22,753 nt of DNA, taken from positions 1-22,753 of IMG/VR virus record IMGVR_UViG_3300042879_004656; one strand, written 5' to 3'. Made by a program: the position numbers and the translations under genes. This document shows positions 1-6,849 of the stretch, piece after piece. Source of the stretch: a virus. The notes beneath the pieces were generated by a model, which worked only from the letters and a program-made list of their open reading frames with translations, did not search any database and had not been told where the DNA came from. Numbering within the stretch: position 1 is the first letter of the stretch; every line of letters begins with the position of its first letter.

Positions 1-144
1 TTGTGCCCAATATCAGACCGAGTAATAACTTTTCATTATGTTGTTCCTGTTGAACTTGGAGCTCTTGGATTTAAAGCTGACATAAATGATCCTACACCGA
101 TCAAGTGCAGAGTATCATTTGCATACTCTTATTATTCTTTTTAA
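1..144 (+). CDS. C-terminal end of a tail-tube-fold protein (partial)
   Basis: Frame 1 is open from the window edge to a TAA at 142-144 and gives 47 residues with no start inside the window. The tail of this peptide (PVELGALGFKADI, then RVSFAYSYYSF) follows the same pattern as the C-terminus of the tube protein at 6850-7515 (PSEIGEISLDM, then SVTFMYDYYSI). In both, a P-x-E-hydrophobic-G turn is followed by a final strand ending in an aromatic-rich Y-x-YY. I infer the end of another gp19-family (tail tube or tube-initiator fold) protein. It is transcribed towards the capsid gene and stops just before the shared terminator. The rest of the gene lies outside the window, so its exact role cannot be given. 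Confidence 0.6.
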   Translation: MCPISDRVITFHYVVPVELGALGFKADINDPTPIKCRVSFAYSYYSF

Positions 145-163
145 TTTTTTTTATTTTCAAATG

Positions 164-195
164 AAAAACCCTCGGGCTTTCGCCCGAGGGTTTTT
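164..195. terminator. Bidirectional intrinsic terminator between converging genes
   Basis: A perfect 9-bp GC-rich stem (CCCTCGGGC at 169-177, GCCCGAGGG at 182-190) closes a 4-nt loop (178-181). It is flanked by A5 (164-168) and T5 (191-195). The A-stem-T symmetry gives a U-tract in both directions. It can therefore end the rightward transcript stopping at 144 and the leftward capsid transcript stopping at 215. Confidence 0.93.
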
Positions 196-214
196 GTTAC
201 CTGTCAACTACTGA

Positions 215-1663
215 TTAGTTACCGTAAGTATTGCCGTGTAGACCGAGAACTCTGGTCAAACGGTAGTACTGGTTAGCACCTAGTTGTCCAATAATATCTG
301 ATCCGTAAGGAATGCCAGTATTGTTTAGGACGTAGGGGTTAGCAACCATACCGTAACGAGTCTTGAACGCGATACGGGGCTGGAAGGTGCCGGGATCAAT
401 AGCTCTCATCATCTGGAGAGGAACGTATGGGCAGTAGAAAATACCTGCGTCATATGGTGATTCTCCCTTATAACCTACACACATGAAGTTGACGCCCAAC
501 TGTGCATATGGGTCGATGTAGACACGGAGTTTGCCGTTCAAGAGACCAGCAAAGGTGCTACCAGTATCATCAACTTGAAGTTGTGTATTTAGTGCGGGTG
601 AGAGGTTGAGGAAGCCTGACATAGCGAGGGCGCTGGCGACATCGCTTGAAACGATGACGAAGTTACCCTTACCACGACGAGTTTCCTTGGCGATAGCATT
701 GCATTCACGCTCAATCTGGAAGACTAGACCACGGAATCTTTCAGCAGACCAACGACCGTCTGAGTCAAGATCTAGGTTGTAGCTACCAGCGCTGGTGATG
801 TCAGACTGTTGTGAACCATCGCGAGCAACGTAGTAAACGGTGCGAACGACTTCGCGGTTAATCTCAGCGAGAATTTCGGTGCTGAGAAGATTGGCGAGTT
901 CAGCTTCGGCATCTAGACCGTGAACAGCCTTGAGGTCTTGAGCGAGCTCAACAGTGTAACCTGCTGCCAAAGCACGGGTTTGTGCTGCGACGGCTACGCG
1001 GTCAATGGTGAATGACATCTTCTGCATGAAATCAGTTGATGTTGCAGCAGCATTGTAGTCCAAACCTTCGCCCTTTTGGGTGAGCATTGCACGCATAGAA
1101 CCGAGAGTGGTTGCGTTTTTACCGCTTGCAAAACCAGAAGCAGTAGCTCCGGGGTTTACACCAATGGTTGAAGGTGAAGTTCCACCAGCAGCAGCAAATC
1201 CACCAGAGGTTCCGCTGGAACCTGAGAAGCGAGGATCTGGCTCTTGGAACATAGCTTCAGTTGCAACGCCTGTTGGTGAAGCATCTGAATACTTGGCGCG
1301 CATGGCAAAGATTAGACCAGTTGGAGCGGTCATTGGCTGAACGCCGCAAATGTCATATGCCATTAGGTTGGGCATAGCACGACGAACAAGGCTGATTAGA
1401 ATTGGGTCATAACCCTTTACGCCGCCCTGTGCGGTTGCTAGTTGTGCAGAACCAACGCCTGATGTATCGTTGTTGAAAGCCATACCAGCGGGTACAGCTT
1501 CTGTGAGGTACTGTTCGCGCATGGCCTGTTCTTGATTCTCAAGAAGGACAGCGGTAACTTTTTTCTTCCATTCATCACCGATTGAGGGAAGAGCCTCGTG
1601 ATTTAGCACGGGATTCCATTTTTCGGAAAGAATGTCGTATGGGGTTTCGTCTCTAAAGCTCAT
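215..1663 (-). CDS. gp23: Major capsid protein (T4 gp23 family)
   Basis: This is the precursor of the hexameric major head subunit; 482 aa, against about 520 in T4. Position next to scaffold gp22 and protease gp21, in T4 gene order, supports the call. Residues 53-56 read LTE|A, the (L/I)-x-E|(A/G/S) cleavage signature of the T4 prohead protease, so the mature chain should begin near Ala56, as in T4 where an N-terminal propeptide is removed. A Gly/Ser/Ala-rich segment (about residues 146-180) probably lies in a surface loop. The ATG has a strong Shine-Dalgarno (AGGAGA, minus strand, 1674-1679) with a 10-nt spacer and a CTAAATA box at 1694-1700. The gene is clearly richer in GC than its neighbours (34 of 60 bases in 601-660), which fits codon selection for very high expression. 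Confidence 0.97.
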   Translation of the reverse strand: MSFRDETPYDILSEKWNPVLNHEALPSIGDEWKKKVTAVLLENQEQAMREQYLTEAVPAGMAFNNDTSGVGSAQLATAQGGVKGYDPILISLVRRAMPNLMAYDICGVQPMTAPTGLIFAMRAKYSDASPTGVATEAMFQEPDPRFSGSSGTSGGFAAAGGTSPSTIGVNPGATASGFASGKNATTLGSMRAMLTQKGEGLDYNAAATSTDFMQKMSFTIDRVAVAAQTRALAAGYTVELAQDLKAVHGLDAEAELANLLSTEILAEINREVVRTVYYVARDGSQQSDITSAGSYNLDLDSDGRWSAERFRGLVFQIERECNAIAKETRRGKGNFVIVSSDVASALAMSGFLNLSPALNTQLQVDDTGSTFAGLLNGKLRVYIDPYAQLGVNFMCVGYKGESPYDAGIFYCPYVPLQMMRAIDPGTFQPRIAFKTRYGMVANPYVLNNTGIPYGSDIIGQLGANQYYRLTRVLGLHGNTYGN

Positions 1664-1693
1664 TTTGAGTATATCTCCTGTGTGTTGTTAAAT

Positions 1694-1700
1694 TATTTAG
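1694..1700 (-). promoter_or_regulatory. Putative late promoter box CTAAATA for gp23
   Basis: The minus strand reads CTAAATAATT, 30 nt before the gp23 ATG, with a Shine-Dalgarno in between. It matches the other eight boxes in the window and resembles the T4 late promoter TATAAATA. It lies in the gp22-gp23 gap. Confidence 0.7.
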
Positions 1701-1706
1701 TAAATT

Positions 1707-2705
1707 TTAAAGTTTCTTTGCCAGCCGGGTCAAGCTGTTTGCGTAGCTCTCTACTAGAGTGGTTGGTACGCTTGCAGGCTTGCTGAATGTCAATTCCGGA
1801 TCTGGCTGCTCAGGAACTGCGACTTTCGACCCAAGGTAGTGTTCCTTGAGTGTCAATAGTTTGGTCTTGTACTCGTCAGAAGTTGAGAACTCAATGTTCT
1901 CAATTAGTGAAGCTAATTTTTCAACTTGAGTATCTGCAAGATCCTTTGTTTCGGCAACAAAGATTCCAGCACACTCAGTAATAAGAAGTTGCTTCTTGAG
2001 TTCGATATTTTCATGAAGTACATCGTTTAGATCATTCTGAAGGCTTCCAGCTTGTTCGTATAGGCCATCAAGAACGTTGTACTTCTCAGCGGGAACATCA
2101 ATGTAATGCATTTCAAAGAGCTTCTTAAGGCCCGTGATGAAATTTTCTGCCAAGGTGGATTTGATTCCGGTTTCAACTGCAAGCTTGTTGTCTTGCATCC
2201 ATTCCTCAACAACATAATCTAGGTAATCATCAATTTTTTCTGTGAGGGTCATGGTAACTTCACCGAGCTTGGATTCAAACTCTTCCTGAAGTGTTGGTGC
2301 GATTTCTTCTGCTACAGCCTTTAGCTTTTGATCGACAGCTGCTTCAAAGAGTGTTTTAACTTGTACAAAGAATTCTTCTGAGAGTTGGACATCACCAACC
2401 AAAGAACGAAGGCTTTGTTCGAATTCTACGGCTTCTTTCATTTCTTTTTCCTCATCTTCTTCGTACTCTTCTTCAGGCTCTTCTTCAGCCTGTTGAACGG
2501 GAGCAGCAGTCATTGGCATTGTTCCTTTGGCTGCGAGAGTGGCTTGGTTCATTTGGGCAGTTCCGGGTTGAGCAACAGGCTGAGGGATCATATTTGTGGC
2601 CCCATTAGCTGCCATTGCTCCCTTGCCAGTTACATCATGAACTGGATTGCCAACATTTTCCTTTATGATATTCATTAGGTATTCTTGTTTCAGTTTGTCG
2701 CTCAT
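1707..2705 (-). CDS. gp22: Prohead core scaffolding protein (T4 gp22 family)
   Basis: This 332-aa protein lies immediately upstream of the capsid gene, the place of gp22, the main internal scaffold that T4 gp21 degrades after assembly. It has a Gln/Ala/Met/Pro-rich low-complexity N-terminal part (about 25-72), a dense acidic run (73-90), long helical and coiled-coil stretches (about 100-290) and a basic, helical C-terminus ending RLAKKL. Several sites fit the protease signature, including LFE|A (119-122), LVE|S (317-320) and the looser ITE|C (242-245). That matches a protein cut into peptides. The start is supported by an AAGGA Shine-Dalgarno and by a CTAAATA box at 2728-2734. Overall sequence conservation in this family is low, so the call rests on position, composition and cleavage sites. 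Confidence 0.9.
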   Translation of the reverse strand: MSDKLKQEYLMNIIKENVGNPVHDVTGKGAMAANGATNMIPQPVAQPGTAQMNQATLAAKGTMPMTAAPVQQAEEEPEEEYEEDEEKEMKEAVEFEQSLRSLVGDVQLSEEFFVQVKTLFEAAVDQKLKAVAEEIAPTLQEEFESKLGEVTMTLTEKIDDYLDYVVEEWMQDNKLAVETGIKSTLAENFITGLKKLFEMHYIDVPAEKYNVLDGLYEQAGSLQNDLNDVLHENIELKKQLLITECAGIFVAETKDLADTQVEKLASLIENIEFSTSDEYKTKLLTLKEHYLGSKVAVPEQPDPELTFSKPASVPTTLVESYANSLTRLAKKL

Positions 2706-2727
2706 TTGTGCATCCTTTATGCTTTAT

Positions 2728-2734
2728 TATTTAG
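2728..2734 (-). promoter_or_regulatory. Putative late promoter box CTAAATA for gp22
   Basis: The minus strand reads CCTAAATAATAAAG, 22 nt before the gp22 ATG, with AAGGA in the leader. It gives the scaffold its own promoter, separate from the portal-to-protease unit. Confidence 0.68.
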
Positions 2735-2786
2735 GTTAAATTTTTTTTTATTTTTAATATATCCAACTGTTAATTACCCACCATTA

Positions 2787-3302
2787 TCAGACTCTTACCA
2801 GTATATTTTTTATAGTGGTTAAAAGGTCATCTTTGGGGTGCATAGACGGTGTCTTCACACCCAAATTTTTGTAATAATTGTCAACATTAGTCATGCTTCT
2901 AACGGCAGTTTGTTGACGGCGAACTTCTTCTTTTGCTTTCTCGGGAGCACTAATTACATCAGCTAGTCCTCTACCGATCAATGCTCCGGCTACACCACCA
3001 GCACCAACCATAGCTTTGTATGGTCCGGTAGTTAGTGCAGCAATTCCTACAGGAAGTTTACCATATCCTTCTTTGCCCATTACCGAAGGATCAATCAGAG
3101 TGGATTTTGCTGGGCCTTCTCCGGCCTTCATTGGGCCTTCATCAACTTCGCCAGATTCTTCTTTTCTCTTTTTTTGCCTTTCAGCAGCTTTATCCTGCAT
3201 TGCACTAACAACTGGAGAAGGTGGTCCAAAGGGCTCAGAACCCTGACCGAAGCCACCAGCTTCAGCAATGTAAGAAAGCATTTTTAAAGAAGATTTGTTC
3301 AT
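2787..3302 (-). CDS. Putative internal head protein with capsid-targeting and cleavage sequence
   Basis: This 171-aa protein has no family I can name. Its N-terminus reads MNKSSLKMLSYIAEAGG. Residues 12-15 (IAE|A) fit the gp21 cleavage signature, and the whole leader resembles the capsid-targeting sequence of T4 internal proteins and Alt (MKTYQEFIAE, cut before Ala). The predicted mature chain starts at Ala15. A Pro/Gly-rich stretch (17-31) is followed by a charged, basic stretch (38-48), a Gly/Ala-rich hydrophobic region (about 84-118) that could insert in a membrane, and a basic helical tail. Its ATG overlaps the gp21 stop by 4 nt (ATGA), so it is co-expressed with the protease that would process it. 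I infer a protein packaged in the prohead core and perhaps ejected with the DNA. It could instead be a minor scaffold component. Confidence 0.6.
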   Translation of the reverse strand: MNKSSLKMLSYIAEAGGFGQGSEPFGPPSPVVSAMQDKAAERQKKRKEESGEVDEGPMKAGEGPAKSTLIDPSVMGKEGYGKLPVGIAALTTGPYKAMVGAGGVAGALIGRGLADVISAPEKAKEEVRRQQTAVRSMTNVDNYYKNLGVKTPSMHPKDDLLTTIKNILVRV

Positions 3303-3943
3303 ATATTATTCAAAAAGTGCTTGAATACCTTTATCATGTTTTCTTCAAGTTTTCGTGGAGAACTTTTCTTGATGATATTATGATAATTTTCAATTTCTCT
3401 TGCTTTCAAAATTCCGTTGTCCCAAACCCATTCTTTTCCTTCCATGATTCCATTTACGAAAGCATTTGGAGCTGAAGGGTCCGCTACAATGTCAATTGCA
3501 GCAAGCATAAAGTCCTCTTGGACTTCTTGATAACCATTCTTTGCTCTCAGTGATCCCATACCTCTGCTGGAAACACCAAGATTTGCACCTTCATTGATCA
3601 AGTTTTTAACAATCTCTCCCATTGGTGTGCTGAGAATCTTGGCACGACCGATCACATCTTTGCCAGACTCATTCAAGCTTTTTACCATGTGAGATACACG
3701 ATCAAGGTTTACTGTTGGGCCAGATGGGTGGTTTAACTCACCCAAAGCTCTTCCTTTTTCAACATATTCCTTGATGTAACGTTTGCATTCTTTGATTAAT
3801 GTTGGTGTGGGATATACACGACCATTACGATTTTTTACTTCGCTTTGAAGAAAAACACCTTCAATGTAATAATCCTTACCACCGTTTCCGTTGTCTTCTT
3901 TGATGTACTTTACTTCTTCTACGAGTTCGGTGATAAGTTTCAT
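3299..3943 (-). CDS. gp21: Prohead core protease (T4 gp21 family)
   Basis: Serine protease that matures the head by cutting scaffold, core proteins and capsid precursors inside the prohead. The 214-aa length fits the family. Catalytic elements are visible in the usual order: His72 in GELNHPSGP, the GVSSRG motif with Ser125 and Ser126 (one of them the nucleophile), and DIVADPSAPNAF with Asp155. This is the herpesvirus-assemblin-like fold used by T4 gp21. The segment around residues 35-45 (SEVKNRNGRVYP) is also typical of the family. It sits between the small core proteins and the putative internal protein. It is 2 nt downstream of the 96-aa core protein and overlaps the following gene by ATGA, so it is translated as part of the portal-core operon. 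The protein was probably made as a zymogen and self-cleaved, as is known for T4. Confidence 0.95.
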   Translation of the reverse strand: MKLITELVEEVKYIKEDNGNGGKDYYIEGVFLQSEVKNRNGRVYPTPTLIKECKRYIKEYVEKGRALGELNHPSGPTVNLDRVSHMVKSLNESGKDVIGRAKILSTPMGEIVKNLINEGANLGVSSRGMGSLRAKNGYQEVQEDFMLAAIDIVADPSAPNAFVNGIMEGKEWVWDNGILKAREIENYHNIIKKSSPRKLEENMIKVFKHFLNNI

Positions 3944-3945
3944 GT

Positions 3946-4236
3946 TCAGTAGGCTCCGTAGCTGTGTTTTACTTTGTCGCCGCCTGTTTGTTTAGCCTTT
4001 GGAGTCTCTTCGGAAACCTCGGGCTGTTCTTCAGTTTCTTCGGTATCTTCTGCAGCAGTTACTTCTTCTCCAGCTTCTTCAGCCTCTGAAAGACGGAAAA
4101 GCCCAGAAGCTGCATTCTTATACTCGCTGTCCAAACGAACAGAAAGTTTTTCAAGAAGAACCTTGTTTACAATCTGACGAAAATCAACAGCATTTTCGTT
4201 TACGATTGATTCGATTAATTTAGTTTTTTCGGTCAT
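3946..4236 (-). CDS. Acidic prohead core protein (T4 gp67-like)
   Basis: This small 96-aa protein has a helical N-terminal half (residues 1-48). The Glu/Asp/Thr-rich tail (51-78) looks like the acidic cargo peptide of T4 gp67. A clear protease site LSE|A spans residues 49-52, exactly where the acidic tail begins, so cleavage would release the acidic peptide into the head. In T4, gp67 and gp68 lie between portal gp20 and protease gp21, and this gene is in that interval. Its start overlaps the stop of the preceding gene by 4 nt (ATGA), which suggests translational coupling. Sequence identity to T4 gp67 cannot be shown by eye; the assignment rests on synteny, size, acidity and the cleavage site. 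Confidence 0.72.
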   Translation of the reverse strand: MTEKTKLIESIVNENAVDFRQIVNKVLLEKLSVRLDSEYKNAASGLFRLSEAEEAGEEVTAAEDTEETEEQPEVSEETPKAKQTGGDKVKHSYGAY

Positions 4237-4658
4237 GTAAGTAATCCTTTAGTATTTTTTGCAAACTTAATTGTCTCTCTCAAAAAATTCGGTGTTTCAA
4301 AAATATTTTTCGCTAAGTGCTTTTGATTTTTCTCATTTAACTGATCAAATAAAAGCTTAAGCGGGGCTATTTCTGATTCTGAAATATTTATAATTGAACC
4401 ATTTTTAAAGTAAATTTTTGCCTTTTTATTTTTATGAATTTCAGTTAAAAGATTTATTAATTTTTTAATATCTTCGTTTTCATTTACACTTTTATTCAAT
4501 AAAGATGTTGTCAAATTTTCAAAAATTTTAACAGATATGCTTTTGCATAGATCTTCTTTTCTGGTGCTCAATTCTTGTTTTAGTCCAGCAAAAAATAAAT
4601 CTTCTTCGCCTTCCATCAAATTTTCAACTAATTTATGAACTCTCTGTGGACTCATCAT
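4233..4658 (-). CDS. Prohead core protein (T4 gp68 position)
   Basis: This 141-aa protein sits between the portal and the gp67-like gene, where T4 has its two small core proteins (there in the order 67-68, downstream of gp20). It starts MM and overlaps the portal stop by ATGA. Residues 14-17 (LME|G) fit the prohead protease signature, so the first 16 residues may be removed. The rest is Lys/Glu-rich and helical, with a short beta-like segment (KAKIYFKNGS, about 78-87) followed by a helical C-terminus. It is strongly AT-rich. I infer a core or scaffold role from place and cleavage site only; no catalytic motif is visible. Confidence 0.58.
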   Translation of the reverse strand: MMSPQRVHKLVENLMEGEEDLFFAGLKQELSTRKEDLCKSISVKIFENLTTSLLNKSVNENEDIKKLINLLTEIHKNKKAKIYFKNGSIINISESEIAPLKLLFDQLNEKNQKHLAKNIFETPNFLRETIKFAKNTKGLLT

Positions 4659-6241
4659 TGTGGTGGAGCTCCCTCTTCTGGGGGCAGTGCCATGCCCATA
4701 GAGCCTTGTTGCTGGGCAAGCAATGCTTGTTCAGCCTGAGCTTTCATCTGTTCGTCCTTTATTTCAGATTGAATTTTATTTAATTCTTCGTCTGAGAAGT
4801 TCATAATTCTTTGTTGAATATACTTGGCAGAGAAATACTTTCCAACATAACTTTCTGCCAAACCTGCCATCTTCAATCTTTCTGCTAAAATTTCTGCTTC
4901 TTTTAGATCCCAGAAATAATTGTCGGTGTTGAACTTAAATTGGAAATAATACTTAATTGAGTTCCAATCATCCTCAGTCATTGTTCCGGTCAGTAGCAAT
5001 TCAACTCTCAAAAGATGCAAGAAAATTTGACTGAATTGGTGGCGAAGTCTTTCTATAAATTTATAAAATTTTAGTTCTTCTCTGCTAATTTCAGTGGTGC
5101 GACCCATGTTGAAGCCGCTATTTGAATCTAAACGACTAATAGGTACGTTTAGCGCCGAGTACAATTTCTTTTGGAAGTACTGGACGTCTTCGATTTGCGA
5201 CATTGCTTGGCCCCCCGGCAGCACGCTGATTTCTGTGCCACGGGAGCCTTCTCTACGGGGAATCCAATAATCTTCAAGAATCGATAAATGATTTTTATCA
5301 TCTTTAATTTCTCCAGTTGATTGATTGTATACAATTTTATTTCTAAAGCGAGACATCATGTCTCTCAGATACTGTTCAGCCTTTTGCTTTGGGAGCTGCC
5401 CAACGTCAACGTAAAATGCTCTTCTTTCAGGTGCTCTGGCAACACGATAAACCATTAGAGCATCTTCAAGCTGTCTTAACATGTTTACTGGACGAATTGC
5501 CTTATGCAAATATCCAATGACTCTTTTTGTATTAAGATCAATGATGCCCGAATGTACGTAAGAAATAGCATCTTTAGAAATTTTTATTCCCTGTTGAGGA
5601 GTCATCAAGTATGAATCTCTATCACTATTTGAATACAGGTAAAATTCTTCTATATTTTTAATCAGAGAAACCATGCCAGTTTCAAGGCTAGCTGGTTGCT
5701 TTTCAATGTTTTTTATTTTTTTAGTCTTTAATGGGTCAAGAGGAATTAATTCTTGAATTCCATCTTTTGGATTTTTTTCATCAATCGCAATGTAGTAAAA
5801 CAACTTTCCATCGACATACCATCTACGATAAATTTCATATGCCTTTGAGCTAAAATCCAATAATTTTAAAATACGTTCGTAGCTGCTTATGACCTTTTTC
5901 TTAACAGAATCAGACAGCGGAACTTCTGAAAGATCAATTTTAATGGGCTTTCGATCTGTTCCCCACACTATAGAAGCATTGACTATCTCATCTATCGCTG
6001 CATCCACTTCTGGATACAAAGACATATTTCGGTATTGAATGATATTTGCATTTTCATCTTTGATGGTGGTGGAATAATCAATGTATGTTCCAAATACACC
6101 GCCAGCTTCAACCGCTACGGTTCCATCAAATTGTTCTGACGCAATTAGTTTTTTAGGACCACCATTAGATACCGAAAGATAACCTGTGTTTTCTTTTGGT
6201 TTTTCTTCGCCAAATTCAAATCCAAAAAATTCTATAGCCAT
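4655..6241 (-). CDS. gp20: Portal vertex protein (T4 gp20 family)
   Basis: This is the dodecameric portal through which DNA enters and leaves the head, and the start point of prohead assembly. At 528 aa it matches T4 gp20 (about 520). Recognisable family segments run in order: the N-terminal arm, DAAIDEIVNASIVW (about 80-95), the wing region with RRWYVDGKLFYYI (about 140-152), VYRVARAPERRAFYVDVGQLP (stem and clip region, about 262-282), and PGGQAMSQIEDVQYF with the following LNVPISRL (tunnel and crown region, about 340-375). The C-terminus is Gln/Ala/Pro-rich. A CTAAATA box lies 15 nt upstream of the ATG. The gene heads an operon with two core proteins, the protease and the putative internal protein, all joined by 4-nt overlaps or gaps of a few nt. 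Confidence 0.96.
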   Translation of the reverse strand: MAIEFFGFEFGEEKPKENTGYLSVSNGGPKKLIASEQFDGTVAVEAGGVFGTYIDYSTTIKDENANIIQYRNMSLYPEVDAAIDEIVNASIVWGTDRKPIKIDLSEVPLSDSVKKKVISSYERILKLLDFSSKAYEIYRRWYVDGKLFYYIAIDEKNPKDGIQELIPLDPLKTKKIKNIEKQPASLETGMVSLIKNIEEFYLYSNSDRDSYLMTPQQGIKISKDAISYVHSGIIDLNTKRVIGYLHKAIRPVNMLRQLEDALMVYRVARAPERRAFYVDVGQLPKQKAEQYLRDMMSRFRNKIVYNQSTGEIKDDKNHLSILEDYWIPRREGSRGTEISVLPGGQAMSQIEDVQYFQKKLYSALNVPISRLDSNSGFNMGRTTEISREELKFYKFIERLRHQFSQIFLHLLRVELLLTGTMTEDDWNSIKYYFQFKFNTDNYFWDLKEAEILAERLKMAGLAESYVGKYFSAKYIQQRIMNFSDEELNKIQSEIKDEQMKAQAEQALLAQQQGSMGMALPPEEGAPPQ

Positions 6242-6256
6242 ATTAATCTTTCACAA

Positions 6257-6263
6257 TATTTAG
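6257..6263 (-). promoter_or_regulatory. Putative late promoter box CTAAATA for the gp20 operon
   Basis: The minus strand reads GTCTAAATATTGTG, 15 nt before the gp20 ATG, in the 37-bp gap between the second tube gene and the portal. The leader is short, with only a weak purine run (GAAAG) as ribosome site. Confidence 0.68.
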
Positions 6264-6278
6264 ACAAATTATAATACT

Positions 6279-6845
6279 TTAAACACCAGTGTGAACATCT
6301 TTAATTCTTATTTCATCATAGATCATGACAACAGAAAAGGTTGTTATAAAATTTCTTCTGGTCATGTTAAAATCAATATCACCAACTCTGCTTGGCCAAC
6401 AGCCTTTTAGTACAAATTTTTTCAATGGATTTAATGACCCATTTAAATCTAAATGCTCCACAATCCAATCTTTTTTATAATTAAGGTATGGTGCTGGTAT
6501 CGTTGTATTATTCACAGCATGAGAATTTATGCTATTTTGCCACTCAGAAAAAAGACTCCATAAATTTTTAGGAGGATTATTTGTATTACTATTTCCAGCA
6601 GAACTATATTCAATATCATCATAAATTGTAACTTGCCAAGGCCCGTATTCTCTATCGCCGGGAATATGTAATTTACGACCAAAAGCATTCATTTCTAAAA
6701 CCATTTGAGGCACAGCAGGAATAAATGTTGAACGTATGTGAAAACTATGAGTGTCTGAAGGATCATCTCCAATAGCACCAGTTACACGAAATCTGTTTCC
6801 TCTGGTTCCGCCATTAAATGTTTCTTTGAATGCTGTTATATCCAT
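6279..6845 (-). CDS. gp19: Tail tube protein, gp19 family (second tandem copy)
   Basis: This 188-aa protein has the gp19 tube signature: the N-terminal FNGGTRGNRFRV segment, a GDREYGPWQVTIYDD strand pair (compare T4 GDRTFDDWTVTV), and KGCWPSRVGDIDF (compare T4 KGLWPTNVGEL). A final beta strand follows. It lies 4 nt downstream of a second, longer gp19-like gene. The two share the FNGGTR-NRFRV start, the GDREY-PW-VTI core and the WPS-(R/E)-(V/I)-G turn, so they are paralogues. T4 has a single gp19. One copy may build the tube body and the other its end or a decorated variant; the sequence does not say which. A weak Shine-Dalgarno (GAGAT) precedes the ATG, so translation is probably coupled to the upstream paralogue. 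Confidence 0.88.
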   Translation of the reverse strand: MDITAFKETFNGGTRGNRFRVTGAIGDDPSDTHSFHIRSTFIPAVPQMVLEMNAFGRKLHIPGDREYGPWQVTIYDDIEYSSAGNSNTNNPPKNLWSLFSEWQNSINSHAVNNTTIPAPYLNYKKDWIVEHLDLNGSLNPLKKFVLKGCWPSRVGDIDFNMTRRNFITTFSVVMIYDEIRIKDVHTGV

Positions 6846-6849
6846 TGAA

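Noticed and set aside
586-592. TATTTAG (CTAAATA on the minus strand) inside gp23.
   Set aside because: It lies mid-gene with no start codon of a real gene nearby.
1080-1340. An 86-codon plus-strand reading frame inside gp23, and similar long plus-strand frames within gp22, the 171-aa gene and gp17.
   Set aside because: They lie antisense to well-supported genes, lack ribosome sites and show no recognisable protein pattern.
4385-4392. An exact TATAAATA on the minus strand inside the gp68-position gene.
   Set aside because: It is 148 nt upstream of the next start, within an AT-rich coding stretch, and unlike the nine accepted boxes it is not near an ATG. It could be a minor internal promoter, but chance is as likely.
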